Shown piece by piece: positions 1 through 8,127 of a stretch of 9,884 nt of DNA. The DNA comes from Actinomycetes bacterium (GTDB lineage: Bacteria; Actinomycetota; Thermoleophilia; Solirubrobacterales; Solirubrobacteraceae). Position 1 is the first letter of the stretch. Each line of letters begins with the position of its first letter. The position numbers and the translations under genes were made by a program. The notes beneath the pieces are model-generated. The model did not search any database, had not been told where the DNA came from, and saw nothing but the letters and a program-made list of their open reading frames with translations. The stretch lies in the NCBI GenBank assembly GCA_023405705.1, contig JAEXXR010000140.1:1-9884 (forward strand). The letters run 5' to 3'.

Positions 1-168
1 GAGCCGCTGCGCGACGGCGGCGACGGTGCCGACCGCGGCGACGACGCGCACGGCGGCCGCTCTGCGCTCGTCGTCGGCTACTCGAACGTCGGCGAGCACG
101 CGGTCGGGGCGGCCGTCGCCGCGCTGACGGAGGCGGTTGCGGCGGCCGGCGACAGGGCAGGTCCCTAG
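1..168 (+). CDS. C-terminal fragment, probable PLP-dependent aminotransferase domain (MocR/PdxR-like)
   Basis: Frame 1 is open from the window edge to a TAG stop at 166-168, giving the last 55 residues of a protein. The tail reads [20 protein letters not shown] followed by LTEAV. This resembles the end of fold-type I aminotransferase domains, especially MocR/PdxR-type GntR regulators, where a Gly-Tyr/Phe-Ala/Ser-Asn stretch leads into a final helix with the pattern EEAIREGVRRLAEA. An acidic, glycine-rich low-complexity stretch (residues 5-19 of the fragment) precedes it and looks like a lineage-specific loop. No catalytic lysine or DNA-binding domain is visible because the N-terminal part lies outside the window. 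A plain aminotransferase is equally possible. It is probably not in the gap operon, since GC-rich hairpins and about 150 bases separate the two. Confidence 0.5.
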   Translation, partial: EPLRDGGDGADRGDDAHGGRSALVVGYSNVGEHAVGAAVAALTEAVAAAGDRAGP

Positions 169-2486
<2,318 letters not shown>

Positions 2487-2512
2487 AAAGCTGCGCCCTG
2501 CGGGCTTGCTTT
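2487..2512 (+). repeat. hairpin repeat copy H1 (most divergent member)
   Basis: The repeat lies immediately after the pgk stop. The outer stem is AAAGC (2487-2491) with GCTTT (2508-2512). An asymmetric internal loop follows (TGC at 2492-2494 against TT at 2506-2507), then an inner stem GCCC (2495-2498) with GGGC (2502-2505) closed by TGC. The architecture matches the other three copies, but the internal loop and core bases differ, so its membership is less certain. It could act as an intra-operonic RNA structure or partial attenuator between pgk and tpiA. Confidence 0.5.
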
Positions 2513-2517
2513 CCATT

Positions 2518-2547
2518 GGAAGAACTCGCCTGGCGGCTCGCTCTTCC
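2518..2547 (+). repeat. hairpin repeat copy H2 in the pgk-tpiA gap
   Basis: The outer stem is GGAAGA (2518-2523) with TCTTCC (2542-2547), followed by an A/C mismatch and a C-G pair (2525/2540). The core is TC, GCC, TGGC loop, GGC, TC across 2526-2539. It begins five bases after H1 and ends six bases before the tpiA ribosome site GGAGG. H3 and H4 share this core with entirely different outer stems. The element fills nearly the whole gap in an otherwise overlapping operon. There is no T-run, so it is probably not a full terminator. Confidence 0.65.
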
Positions 2548-2565
2548 CGCGTCGGAGGTTTCTGC

Positions 2566-3330
2566 ATGAGCAGTGGTCGCACCCCGCTGATCGCGGGCAA
2601 CTGGAAGATGCACAAGACGATCGCGGAGGCCGAGGAGTTCATCCAGGGCCTGCTGCCGCGCGTCTTCTCCGCCGACGGCATCGACATCGGCATCTGCCCG
2701 CCGTTCACCGCGCTGCAGGCGATGGTCGACTCGGCGCGCGGCTCGGCGGTGCGCGTCTACGCGCAGAACATGCATCACGCCGACCAGGGCGCCTTCACCG
2801 GCGAGATCTCCGCGGCGATGCTGAGCGAGCTGGAGGTCCACGGCACGATCCTCGGCCACTCCGAGCGGCGCGAGCTGTTCGGGGAGACCGACAAGTCGCT
2901 GTCGCTGGCGGTCCCGAAGGCGCTGGAGGCGGGTCTCGAGCCGATCCTCTGCGTCGGCGAGACCGAGAGCGAGCGCGAGGCCGGCGACACGGAGCGTAAG
3001 CTCCGCCACCAGGTCCAGGAAGGCCTGGCGAAGGTCGCCGAGGACCGGCTCGCCGACGTCGTGATCGCCTACGAGCCGATCTGGGCGATCGGCACCGGCC
3101 TGACCGCCACGCCCGAGCAGGCGCAGGAGGCGTGCGCCTTCGTGCGCGCGCTCGTCGGCCAGCGCTCGCAGGAGGCGGCCGACCGCGTCCGCGTCCTCTA
3201 CGGCGGCTCGATGAAGCCGGAGAACGCCGCCGAGCTGCTCGCGCTGCCGGACGTCGACGGCGGCCTCGTCGGCGGCGCCAGCCTCGATCCCGAGGCGTTC
3301 GCCGCGATCGTGGAGGCCGCGTCGGCATGA
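2566..3330 (+). CDS. tpiA: triosephosphate isomerase
   Basis: Interconverts dihydroxyacetone phosphate and glyceraldehyde-3-phosphate; cytosolic homodimeric TIM barrel. The 254-residue length is typical. Visible active-site elements are GNWKMHK with Asn12 and Lys14, GHSERR with electrophilic His98, and YEPIWAIGTG with catalytic base Glu170. Next come the flexible loop 6 region and the phosphate-binding YGGSMKPENA and VDGGLVGGASLD. ATG 2566 is chosen because GGAGG lies at 2554-2558, seven bases upstream, and MSSGRTPLIAGNWKM is the expected N-terminus. The upstream in-frame extension runs through the hairpin repeats and is non-coding. The stop overlaps the gpmI ATG (ATGA). Substrate and product are shared with gap, fitting co-expression. 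Confidence 0.97.
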   Translation: MSSGRTPLIAGNWKMHKTIAEAEEFIQGLLPRVFSADGIDIGICPPFTALQAMVDSARGSAVRVYAQNMHHADQGAFTGEISAAMLSELEVHGTILGHSERRELFGETDKSLSLAVPKALEAGLEPILCVGETESEREAGDTERKLRHQVQEGLAKVAEDRLADVVIAYEPIWAIGTGLTATPEQAQEACAFVRALVGQRSQEAADRVRVLYGGSMKPENAAELLALPDVDGGLVGGASLDPEAFAAIVEAASA

Positions 3331-4946
3331 CGCTCCCGCCTGGCGCCGAGAGACTGCCCGCCCCGCGGGCGGCGCTCGTCGTGCTCGACGGCTGGGGGCT
3401 CGCCCCCGCCGGTCCGGGCAACGCCGTCTCGCTCGCCGAGACGCCGGTCTTCGACGAGCTGTGGGACCGCTATCCGACGACCCAGCTGACCGCGCAGGGC
3501 AAGGCGGTCGGCCTGCCCGACGGGCAGATGGGCAACTCGGAGGTCGGTCACCTCAACCTCGGCGCCGGCGCGATCGTCAAGCAGGACCTGACCCGCATCG
3601 ACGAGGCGGCCGAGGAGGGGACCTTCTCGCAGAACCCGGTGCTGCGCGCCGCGTTCGAGGCCGGCGCCGCGGAGGGGAGACGGGTCCACCTGATCGGCCT
3701 GGTCTCCGAGGGCGGCGTCCACTCGGCGATGAGACACCTGAAGGCGCTGATCGAGCTGGCCGCCGAGCTGGGCGTCCACGACCTCGTCGTCCACGCCTTC
3801 ACCGACGGCCGCGACACGCTGCCGAAGGCCGGCGCCGGCTACCTCGCGACGGTCGAGGGCTGGATGGCCGACGCCGGCGCGGGCCGGATCGGCTCCGTCA
3901 TCGGCCGCTACTTCGCGATGGACCGCGACAAGCGCTGGGACCGCGTCCAGCAGGCGTACGACCTGCTCGTCCACGGGATCGGGCAGCACCACGCCGCCAC
4001 GGGCGCCGCGGCCGTCGAGGCCGCCTACGGCCGCGGCGAGACCGACGAGTTCGTCACCGCCACGACGGTCGGCGCGGAGGCGAGGATCCGCCCCGAGAGC
4101 GATTCGGTGATCGGCATCAACTTCCGGCCCGACCGGATGCGCGAGATCACGCTCGCGCTGGCCGACCCGGCCTTCGCCGACGTCGACCGCAGAGGCGCCG
4201 CGCCGGTCGCGCGGTACACCTGCATGACCGAGTACAACGAGGACTGGTCGTTCCCGGTCGCCTTCCCGCCGGCCCGCCCGACGGTGACGCTGGCGAGCGT
4301 GCTCGCGCAGGCCGGCGCCGGCCAGCTGCACGTCGCGGAGACCGAGAAGTACCCGCACGTCACCTACTTCTTCAACGGAGGCGAGGAGCACCCGTACGAG
4401 GGCGAGCGGCGCGAGCTGGCGCCCTCCCCGCGCGACGTGCCGACCTACGACCACAAGCCGGAGATGAGCGCGCGCGAGGCGGCGAGGCTGTTCGTCGACG
4501 CGTGGAACGAGGACGAGCCGCGCTTCGGGATCATCAACTTCGCCAACGCCGACATGGTCGGCCACACCGGCGACATCCCGGCCGCCACGCGCGCGGTCGA
4601 GACGGTCGACGCGTGCCTCGGCGAGGTCGTCCGCGCGGTCCACGAGAGCGGCGGCGTGCTGCTGATCACGGCCGATCACGGCAACGCCGACCACATGCTC
4701 GAGCCAGACGGCAGCCCGAACACCGCGCACTCGCTCAACCCGGTGCCGGTGATCGTCACCGCGCCCGGCTTGAGCCTGCGCGACGGCGGCATCCTCGCCG
4801 ACGTCGCGCCGACGTTGCTGAACCTGCTCGGGATCGACCAGCCCGAGCAGATGACGGGCCGCTCGCTGATCGCGGGATCCTCGCCTGGAGGCTCGGATCC
4901 CGTCGGGAGAACTCGCCCGGGGGGCTCGTTCTCCCAGCCGACGTGA
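3327..4946 (+). CDS. gpmI: 2,3-bisphosphoglycerate-independent phosphoglycerate mutase (iPGM)
   Basis: Isomerises 3-phosphoglycerate to 2-phosphoglycerate through a phosphoserine intermediate, using two Mn ions; alkaline-phosphatase superfamily, cytosolic. The product is 539 residues, a little longer than usual. Motifs in order: VVLDGWG (metal-binding Asp), GQMGNSEVGHLNLGAG with nucleophile Ser71, DGRDTLPKAG, GRYFAMDRDKRWDR, FRPDRMRE, HVTYFFNGGEE, FGIINFANADMVGHTGD, ITADHGNADHM and AHSLNPVPVI. The start ATG 3327 overlaps the tpiA stop, indicating coupling. The family core ends near MTGRSLI. Residues 516-539 are an extra tail (GSSPGGSDPVGRTRPGGSFS and a few flanking residues) encoded by two hairpin repeats that lie within the coding sequence. 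The tail is therefore probably not part of the enzyme fold. Confidence 0.96.
   Translation: MTLPPGAERLPAPRAALVVLDGWGLAPAGPGNAVSLAETPVFDELWDRYPTTQLTAQGKAVGLPDGQMGNSEVGHLNLGAGAIVKQDLTRIDEAAEEGTFSQNPVLRAAFEAGAAEGRRVHLIGLVSEGGVHSAMRHLKALIELAAELGVHDLVVHAFTDGRDTLPKAGAGYLATVEGWMADAGAGRIGSVIGRYFAMDRDKRWDRVQQAYDLLVHGIGQHHAATGAAAVEAAYGRGETDEFVTATTVGAEARIRPESDSVIGINFRPDRMREITLALADPAFADVDRRGAAPVARYTCMTEYNEDWSFPVAFPPARPTVTLASVLAQAGAGQLHVAETEKYPHVTYFFNGGEEHPYEGERRELAPSPRDVPTYDHKPEMSAREAARLFVDAWNEDEPRFGIINFANADMVGHTGDIPAATRAVETVDACLGEVVRAVHESGGVLLITADHGNADHMLEPDGSPNTAHSLNPVPVIVTAPGLSLRDGGILADVAPTLLNLLGIDQPEQMTGRSLIAGSSPGGSDPVGRTRPGGSFSQPT
4873..4902 (+). repeat. hairpin repeat copy H3 inside the gpmI 3' end
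   Basis: An 8-bp outer stem, CGGGATCC (4873-4880) with GGATCCCG (4895-4902), encloses TC, GCC, TGGA, GGC, TC (4881-4894). The core is nearly the same as in H2, while the outer stem is unrelated in sequence and fully paired. In the gpmI frame it encodes GSSPGGSDP. It is followed after two bases by H4. Confidence 0.7.
4905..4935 (+). repeat. hairpin repeat copy H4 at the gpmI/helicase junction
   Basis: An 8-bp outer stem, GGGAGAAC (4905-4912) with GTTCTCCC (4928-4935), encloses TC, GCC, a CGGGG loop, GGC, TC (4913-4927). The loop is one base longer than in H2 and H3. In the gpmI frame it encodes GRTRPGGSFS, in register with H3 so that both yield PGGS. It ends 8-14 bases before the possible helicase starts, so it covers the place where a ribosome site would be. 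It could modulate helicase translation or downstream transcription. Confidence 0.7.
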
Positions 4947-4948
4947 CG

Positions 4949-6628
4949 ATGGCGTTCAAACGTCGTCGACCGCTTCCGCCGTGGCCGGACTCCCGGCCCC
5001 TGCGCGACTGGCAGAGAGCCGCGATCGAGCAGCTCGCCAGCCACGAGGGGGAGGCATTCCTCGCCTCCGCGACGCCGGCCGCCGGCAAGACGACCTTCGG
5101 GCTGCGCGTCGCCTACGAGGCGCTGGAGCGCGGCGAGGTGCAGCGCGTCGCGATCCTCGCGCCGACCGCGCACATCTGCCGCCAGTGGGCCTCCGACGCG
5201 GCCCGCTACGGGATCGACCTCGAACCGAACCGGCCCAACAGCGAGGGACCGGAGCCGAGCGACCGCGACGGCGTCGTCGTCACCTACCAGGCGGTCGCGG
5301 CGGGGGCGAGACCGCACCGCCAGGCCTGCAACGCGCGCCGCACGCTGCTGATCGCCGACGAGCCCCACCACATGGGCGAGCACGCCGCCTGGGGCGCGAC
5401 CGCGATGGACGCCTTCGCGAAGGCGCACAAGCGGATCCTGCTGTCGGGGACGCCGTTCCGCTCCGACAACACGCCGATCCCGTGGGTCGAGTACGACGCC
5501 GACGGCGTCTCGGCCGCCTCCTACAACTACTCGTACACGCAGGCGCTGATGGACGGCGTCTGCCGCCCGATCACCTTCCAGCCCTACGACGGCGACATGG
5601 AGTGGCAGAGCGACGGCATGCGCCGCCGCGCCGACTTCTCGATCGTGCTGCCGCGCAACGAGGACGCCCGCCGCCTGCGCACTGCGCTCGACGGCGAGGG
5701 CGACTGGATCAGGCGGGTGCTCGTCGACGCCGACGCGAAGCTCGGCGAGATCCGCTCGGGCGACCACCCGAACGCCGGCGGCCTCGTGATCGCGATGGAC
5801 AAGCAGCACGCGATCCAGCTCGCCGGGCAGCTGGAGAAGATCTCCGGCGAGGCGCCGATGATCGTCACCTCCGACGAGGCCGACGCCTCCGCGCGGATCG
5901 CGCGCTACGCCGCCGGCAGCACGCGCTGGATCGTCTCGGTGCTGATGGTCTCCGAGGGCGTCGACATCCCGCGCCTGCGCGTCGGCGTCTACGCCACCAC
6001 CGCACGCACCGAGCTGTTCTTCCGCCAGGTGGTCGGCCGCTTCATCCGGCGCTCGCCGAGACCGCGCCACCAGATGAGCTACCTGTTCCTGCCGTCGGAC
6101 ATATTGCTCAAGACGCTCGCCTCGCGGATCGAGGAGGAGCGCAACCACGCGATCGAGTTCAAGCCGGGGCTCGAGGACGGCGAGCTGGACGAGCCGCCGG
6201 AGCGGACCAGAAGCGAGCCGGGCGTCTACGAGGCGCTCTACTCCGACGCGCGGCCTGACGAGCAGATCGCGATCGGCGAGAACATGATGCTGTTCGGCGA
6301 CCCTGAGCCGGCGGCGAAGGCGAGACCGTCGGCCGCCTTCATGGCCTTCGGCGGCGGGATCGCCGAGACGGTCAAGCCCGACGCCGCGGAGATCGAGCTG
6401 CCGAGCGCCGCCGACGCCCCCGAGTCGGCCTACCAGCAGCGCGAGCGGCTGCGCGAGGAGCGCAGCAAGCTGGTCGCGACGCTCGCGCGCAAGGGCAGGG
6501 AGGACCACCGCGAGATCAACGCCCGCATCAACCGGTTGGTCGGCGCCCCGTCGGTCGGCAGATCGACCCTCCAGCAGCTGGAGAAGGCGAACGAGCGGCT
6601 GCGGCGGGAAGTCGAGAGAAGCGGTTGA
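4949..6628 (+). CDS. superfamily 2 DExH-box helicase (type III restriction Res-subunit-like ATPase fold)
   Basis: Predicted ATP-dependent nucleic-acid helicase or translocase of 559 residues. The RecA-like N-domain has a Q-like RDWQRAAI segment near residue 19, Walker A TPAAGKTT with Lys47, and motif II DEPH at 137-140 (proline at the third position). Motif III is SGTPFR at 166-171. The second RecA domain shows VSEGVDIPRLRVGVYA and the arginine-finger motif QVVGRFIRR at 360-368. The last ~110 residues are charged and helix-rich (QQRERLREERSKL, then LQQLEKANERLRREVE), probably a coiled coil. ATG 4949 is two bases after the gpmI stop. An in-frame GTG at 4943 overlapping that stop (GTGA) is an equally plausible start. 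No Shine-Dalgarno is evident, suggesting coupling to gpmI. The cellular role is unknown: no methylase or nuclease partner lies nearby, so restriction is unlikely. A DNA-repair or RNA-metabolism role is only a guess. Confidence 0.88.
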   Translation: MAFKRRRPLPPWPDSRPLRDWQRAAIEQLASHEGEAFLASATPAAGKTTFGLRVAYEALERGEVQRVAILAPTAHICRQWASDAARYGIDLEPNRPNSEGPEPSDRDGVVVTYQAVAAGARPHRQACNARRTLLIADEPHHMGEHAAWGATAMDAFAKAHKRILLSGTPFRSDNTPIPWVEYDADGVSAASYNYSYTQALMDGVCRPITFQPYDGDMEWQSDGMRRRADFSIVLPRNEDARRLRTALDGEGDWIRRVLVDADAKLGEIRSGDHPNAGGLVIAMDKQHAIQLAGQLEKISGEAPMIVTSDEADASARIARYAAGSTRWIVSVLMVSEGVDIPRLRVGVYATTARTELFFRQVVGRFIRRSPRPRHQMSYLFLPSDILLKTLASRIEEERNHAIEFKPGLEDGELDEPPERTRSEPGVYEALYSDARPDEQIAIGENMMLFGDPEPAAKARPSAAFMAFGGGIAETVKPDAAEIELPSAADAPESAYQQRERLREERSKLVATLARKGREDHREINARINRLVGAPSVGRSTLQQLEKANERLRREVERSG

Positions 6629-6668
6629 TCGCAGCTTGGCGCGCGCGGGTCGGACACTGACCTTCCGC

Positions 6669-6706
6669 GTCGCCTGACGCTGCTATCTTCGGCCGCAGAC
6701 GGCGAC
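6669..6706 (+). promoter_or_regulatory. marR promoter with flanking dyad, candidate autoregulatory operator
   Basis: TATCTT at 6684-6689 is a reasonable -10 that would put the transcript start near 6697, about 28 bases before the marR ATG. No convincing -35 is seen. The hexamer is flanked by GTCGCC (6669-6674) and GGCGAC (6701-6706), with CTGC and GCAG nested inside. MarR-family proteins usually repress their own promoter by binding such dyads, so this is a candidate operator. The arms are spaced unequally, and chance is possible at this GC content. Confidence 0.4.
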
Positions 6707-6724
6707 CTTCACCGTTTGGAAACA

Positions 6725-7228
6725 ATGGCGACGACCGACGCGACACCGAGCGAGCTGGCCGACGGACCGGGACTCTGTCCCGACGAGCTGGCGGCCTGGA
6801 AGGGCCTGCTGCGCGTCCACGCCTCGCTGATGAAGGCGCTCGACACCGAGCTGGAGTCGGCCCACCGCCTCCCGCTCACCTCCTACGAGGTCCTGATCCA
6901 GCTCGCCGACGCGCCGGAGCGCAGAATGCGGATGTGCGACCTCGCCGACTCGGTGCTGCTGTCGCGCAGCGGCATGAGCCGGCTCGTCGACCGCCTCGAG
7001 CGTGACGGCCTGCTCGCCCGGGCCGCCTGCCCCAACGACGCGCGCGGCTCCTACGCCTGCATCACGCCCTCCGGCCTGGAGCTGCTGGCGGAGGCCCGCC
7101 CGACGCACCACGAGGGCATCCGCAGGCGCTTCCTCGAGCACTTCGACGAGCAGGAGCTCGTCCAGCTCGGGATGTACTGGACGCGGGTCCTCGCGGCCCA
7201 GCAGTCGGCCGACGCCGACGCCCGCTGA
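6725..7228 (+). CDS. MarR-family winged-helix transcriptional regulator
   Basis: Predicted dimeric DNA-binding regulator of 167 residues, a typical MarR length. A helical N-terminus (residues 19-55) for dimerisation is followed by LTSYEVLIQLADAPERRMRM. The helix-turn-helix comprises CDLADSVLLSRSGMSRLVDR then LERDGLL, roughly residues 68-97. The beta-wing ACPNDARGSYACITPSG has the conserved Asp-Xaa-Arg near residue 104, and a C-terminal dimerisation helix ends in YWTRVLAAQQ. ATG 6725 gives the best N-terminus; the TTG at 6716 adds only three residues. The ribosome site is poor (GGAA at 6718-6721, very close). Ligand and targets cannot be deduced. The downstream hsp20, in the same orientation but with its own promoter, is a possible target along with the gene itself. 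The stop codon lies in a 16-bp tandem repeat. Confidence 0.9.
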   Translation: MATTDATPSELADGPGLCPDELAAWKGLLRVHASLMKALDTELESAHRLPLTSYEVLIQLADAPERRMRMCDLADSVLLSRSGMSRLVDRLERDGLLARAACPNDARGSYACITPSGLELLAEARPTHHEGIRRRFLEHFDEQELVQLGMYWTRVLAAQQSADADAR

Positions 7229-7259
7229 CGCCGACGCCCGCTGACGCGGACGGCCAGCT
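7211..7259 (+). repeat. 16-bp tandem repeat across the marR stop codon
   Basis: The unit GACGCCGACGCCCGCT occurs exactly at 7211-7226 and 7227-7242. A degenerate third copy of 17 bases follows at 7243-7259. The first copy encodes the terminal Asp-Ala-Asp-Ala-Arg, and its last T begins the TGA stop. Each repeat boundary recreates a TGA. The unit is not a multiple of three, so copy-number change would alter the C-terminal frame only upstream of the first stop. It looks like replication slippage. Confidence 0.75.
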
Positions 7260-7268
7260 GACGCCGCG

Positions 7269-7387
7269 TCACGCGCGCCGCCGACCGCCGGACGTCGACT
7301 CGCGCGCGTGAACTACCGCTCGCGTCCCGCTCGCTGCGGCTTCGTCGTGGCGCCTTCCGGCGCGTGTCTGCACGTTGACGCGCGTGA
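7269..7387 (+). promoter_or_regulatory. three CGCGCGTGA sites upstream of hsp20, candidate regulator-binding sites
   Basis: The 9-mer CGCGCGTGA occurs at 7303-7311 and 7379-7387, and inverted (TCACGCGCG) at 7269-7277. The last copy ends one base before the -35 of the hsp20 promoter, a position suited to an activator or repressor. The first two copies form a 9-bp inverted repeat with a 25-base spacer. A weak hairpin (GCGCC 7350-7354 with GGCGC 7359-7363) lies between the sites. No known regulator is assigned. Confidence 0.4.
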
Positions 7388-7388
7388 C

Positions 7389-7417
7389 TTGAAATCTGTT
7401 GTGGATAGACTTAGATT
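7389..7417 (+). promoter_or_regulatory. hsp20 promoter
   Basis: TTGAAA (7389-7394) and TAGATT (7412-7417), separated by 17 bases, form a near-ideal housekeeping-type promoter inside a locally AT-rich stretch. Transcription would start near 7424, giving a leader of about 43 bases. AAATCT (7392-7397) and AGATTT (7413-7418) form an inverted repeat with centres 21 bases apart that overlaps both hexamers, a plausible operator. The sequence does not contain a recognisable CIRCE element or an intact HspR (HAIR) inverted repeat. Confidence 0.75.
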
Positions 7418-7439
7418 TATCGACGTAACCCACATCAGA

Positions 7440-7460
7440 TTCCCGCCACCGGGAAGGAGG
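7440..7460 (+). promoter_or_regulatory. hsp20 leader hairpin abutting the Shine-Dalgarno
   Basis: TTCCCG (7440-7445) pairs with CGGGAA (7450-7455) around a CCAC loop. The 3' arm includes the AA of the strong ribosome site AAGGAGG (7454-7460), which sits six bases before the ATG. Small heat shock genes are often controlled by RNA thermometers in this position. Here the GGAGG core itself is not paired in the simple fold, so occlusion would be partial. Confidence 0.45.
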
Positions 7461-7466
7461 AACGAC

Positions 7467-7979
7467 ATGGCACTCGTCCGCTGGGAGCCGATTCGCGAGA
7501 TCAACGCGATCCAGGGTGAGGTGAACCGCCTCTTCGACAGCTTCTTCGACGCGCCGGCGCGCGGCGAGCGCGGCCCGCGCCGCTGGGTGCCGGCGATGGA
7601 CCTCGTCGAGACCGAGGGGGCCTACGTCCTCCGTGCCGACCTCCCGGGCGTCCACGAGGAGGACCTCAAGATCGAGCTCGACGAGCGCACGCTGACGCTC
7701 TCGGGCGAGCGCAAGAGCTCCGTCGAGGCCGAGCGCGAGGGCTTCCACCGCATCGAGCGCTCCTACGGCGCCTTCTCGCGCTCGCTGACGCTGCCCGACG
7801 GCGTCGACGGCGACGCGATCGCCGCGAGGTTCGAGAACGGCGTGCTCGAGGTGCGCGTGCCGAAGCCGGTCCAGCGCCAGCCGCGCCGGATCGCGATCGA
7901 GACGAACGCCCAGCCGGCGCTGGAGGGGCACGAGGCCGCCGGCGTGCAGGGAGCGGCGCAGGGTAAGACGGCGGCGTAG
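7467..7979 (+). CDS. small heat shock protein, Hsp20/alpha-crystallin family
   Basis: ATP-independent holdase chaperone that forms cytosolic oligomers and binds unfolding proteins. The product is 170 residues. A short N-terminal arm, MALVRWEPIREINAIQGEVN, has the IQ-EVNRLFDSFF amphipathic helix typical of bacterial class A proteins. The alpha-crystallin domain runs from about residue 40 to 134, with VPAMDLVETEGAYVLRADLP, LDERTLTLSGER, RSYGAFSRSLTLP and the hallmark FENGVLEVRVPK around residues 122-133. The C-terminal anchoring motif is IAI at 142-144, a variant of I-x-I/V. A 26-residue alanine/glycine-rich tail follows. ATG 7467 is set by AAGGAGG six bases upstream; the upstream in-frame extension crosses the promoter and is rejected. 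It is transcribed as a single gene between its own promoter and terminator. Confidence 0.95.
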   Translation: MALVRWEPIREINAIQGEVNRLFDSFFDAPARGERGPRRWVPAMDLVETEGAYVLRADLPGVHEEDLKIELDERTLTLSGERKSSVEAEREGFHRIERSYGAFSRSLTLPDGVDGDAIAARFENGVLEVRVPKPVQRQPRRIAIETNAQPALEGHEAAGVQGAAQGKTAA

Positions 7980-8028
7980 CGGGGCTGGCGCTCGCCGCTC
8001 GCGTCTGGCGGGTGCCGACCGCGCGCCT

Positions 8029-8048
8029 GGCGCCGCGAGCGCGGCGCC
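8029..8048 (+). other. perfect GC-rich inverted repeat downstream of hsp20
   Basis: GGCGCCGCG (8029-8037) and CGCGGCGCC (8040-8048) are exact complements separated by AG. It lies 50 bases after the hsp20 stop and is not followed by T residues. It may be a 3'-end stabilising hairpin or an accessory pause site ahead of the strong terminator that follows. Confidence 0.45.
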
Positions 8049-8089
8049 CCCGGCGGTCCGGCCCGCGTGATGAGGCTCTCGTCGCAACC

Positions 8090-8127
8090 GCCGCCCCGTG
8101 GATTCCGCGGGGCGGCTTCTGTTCGTT
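8090..8127 (+). terminator. intrinsic terminator of hsp20
   Basis: A stem of twelve pairs with one G-T wobble runs from GCCGCCCCGTGG (8090-8101) to CCGCGGGGCGGC (8105-8116) around an ATT loop. It is followed at once by the T-rich stretch TTCTGTTCGTT (8117-8127). This fits a Rho-independent terminator reading on the + strand and ends the hsp20 transcript. Confidence 0.85.

Noticed and set aside
7400..7408. DnaA-box-like TGTGGATAG
   Set aside because: It is a single site with one mismatch lying in a promoter spacer, with no box cluster or origin genes nearby, so there is no support for an origin.
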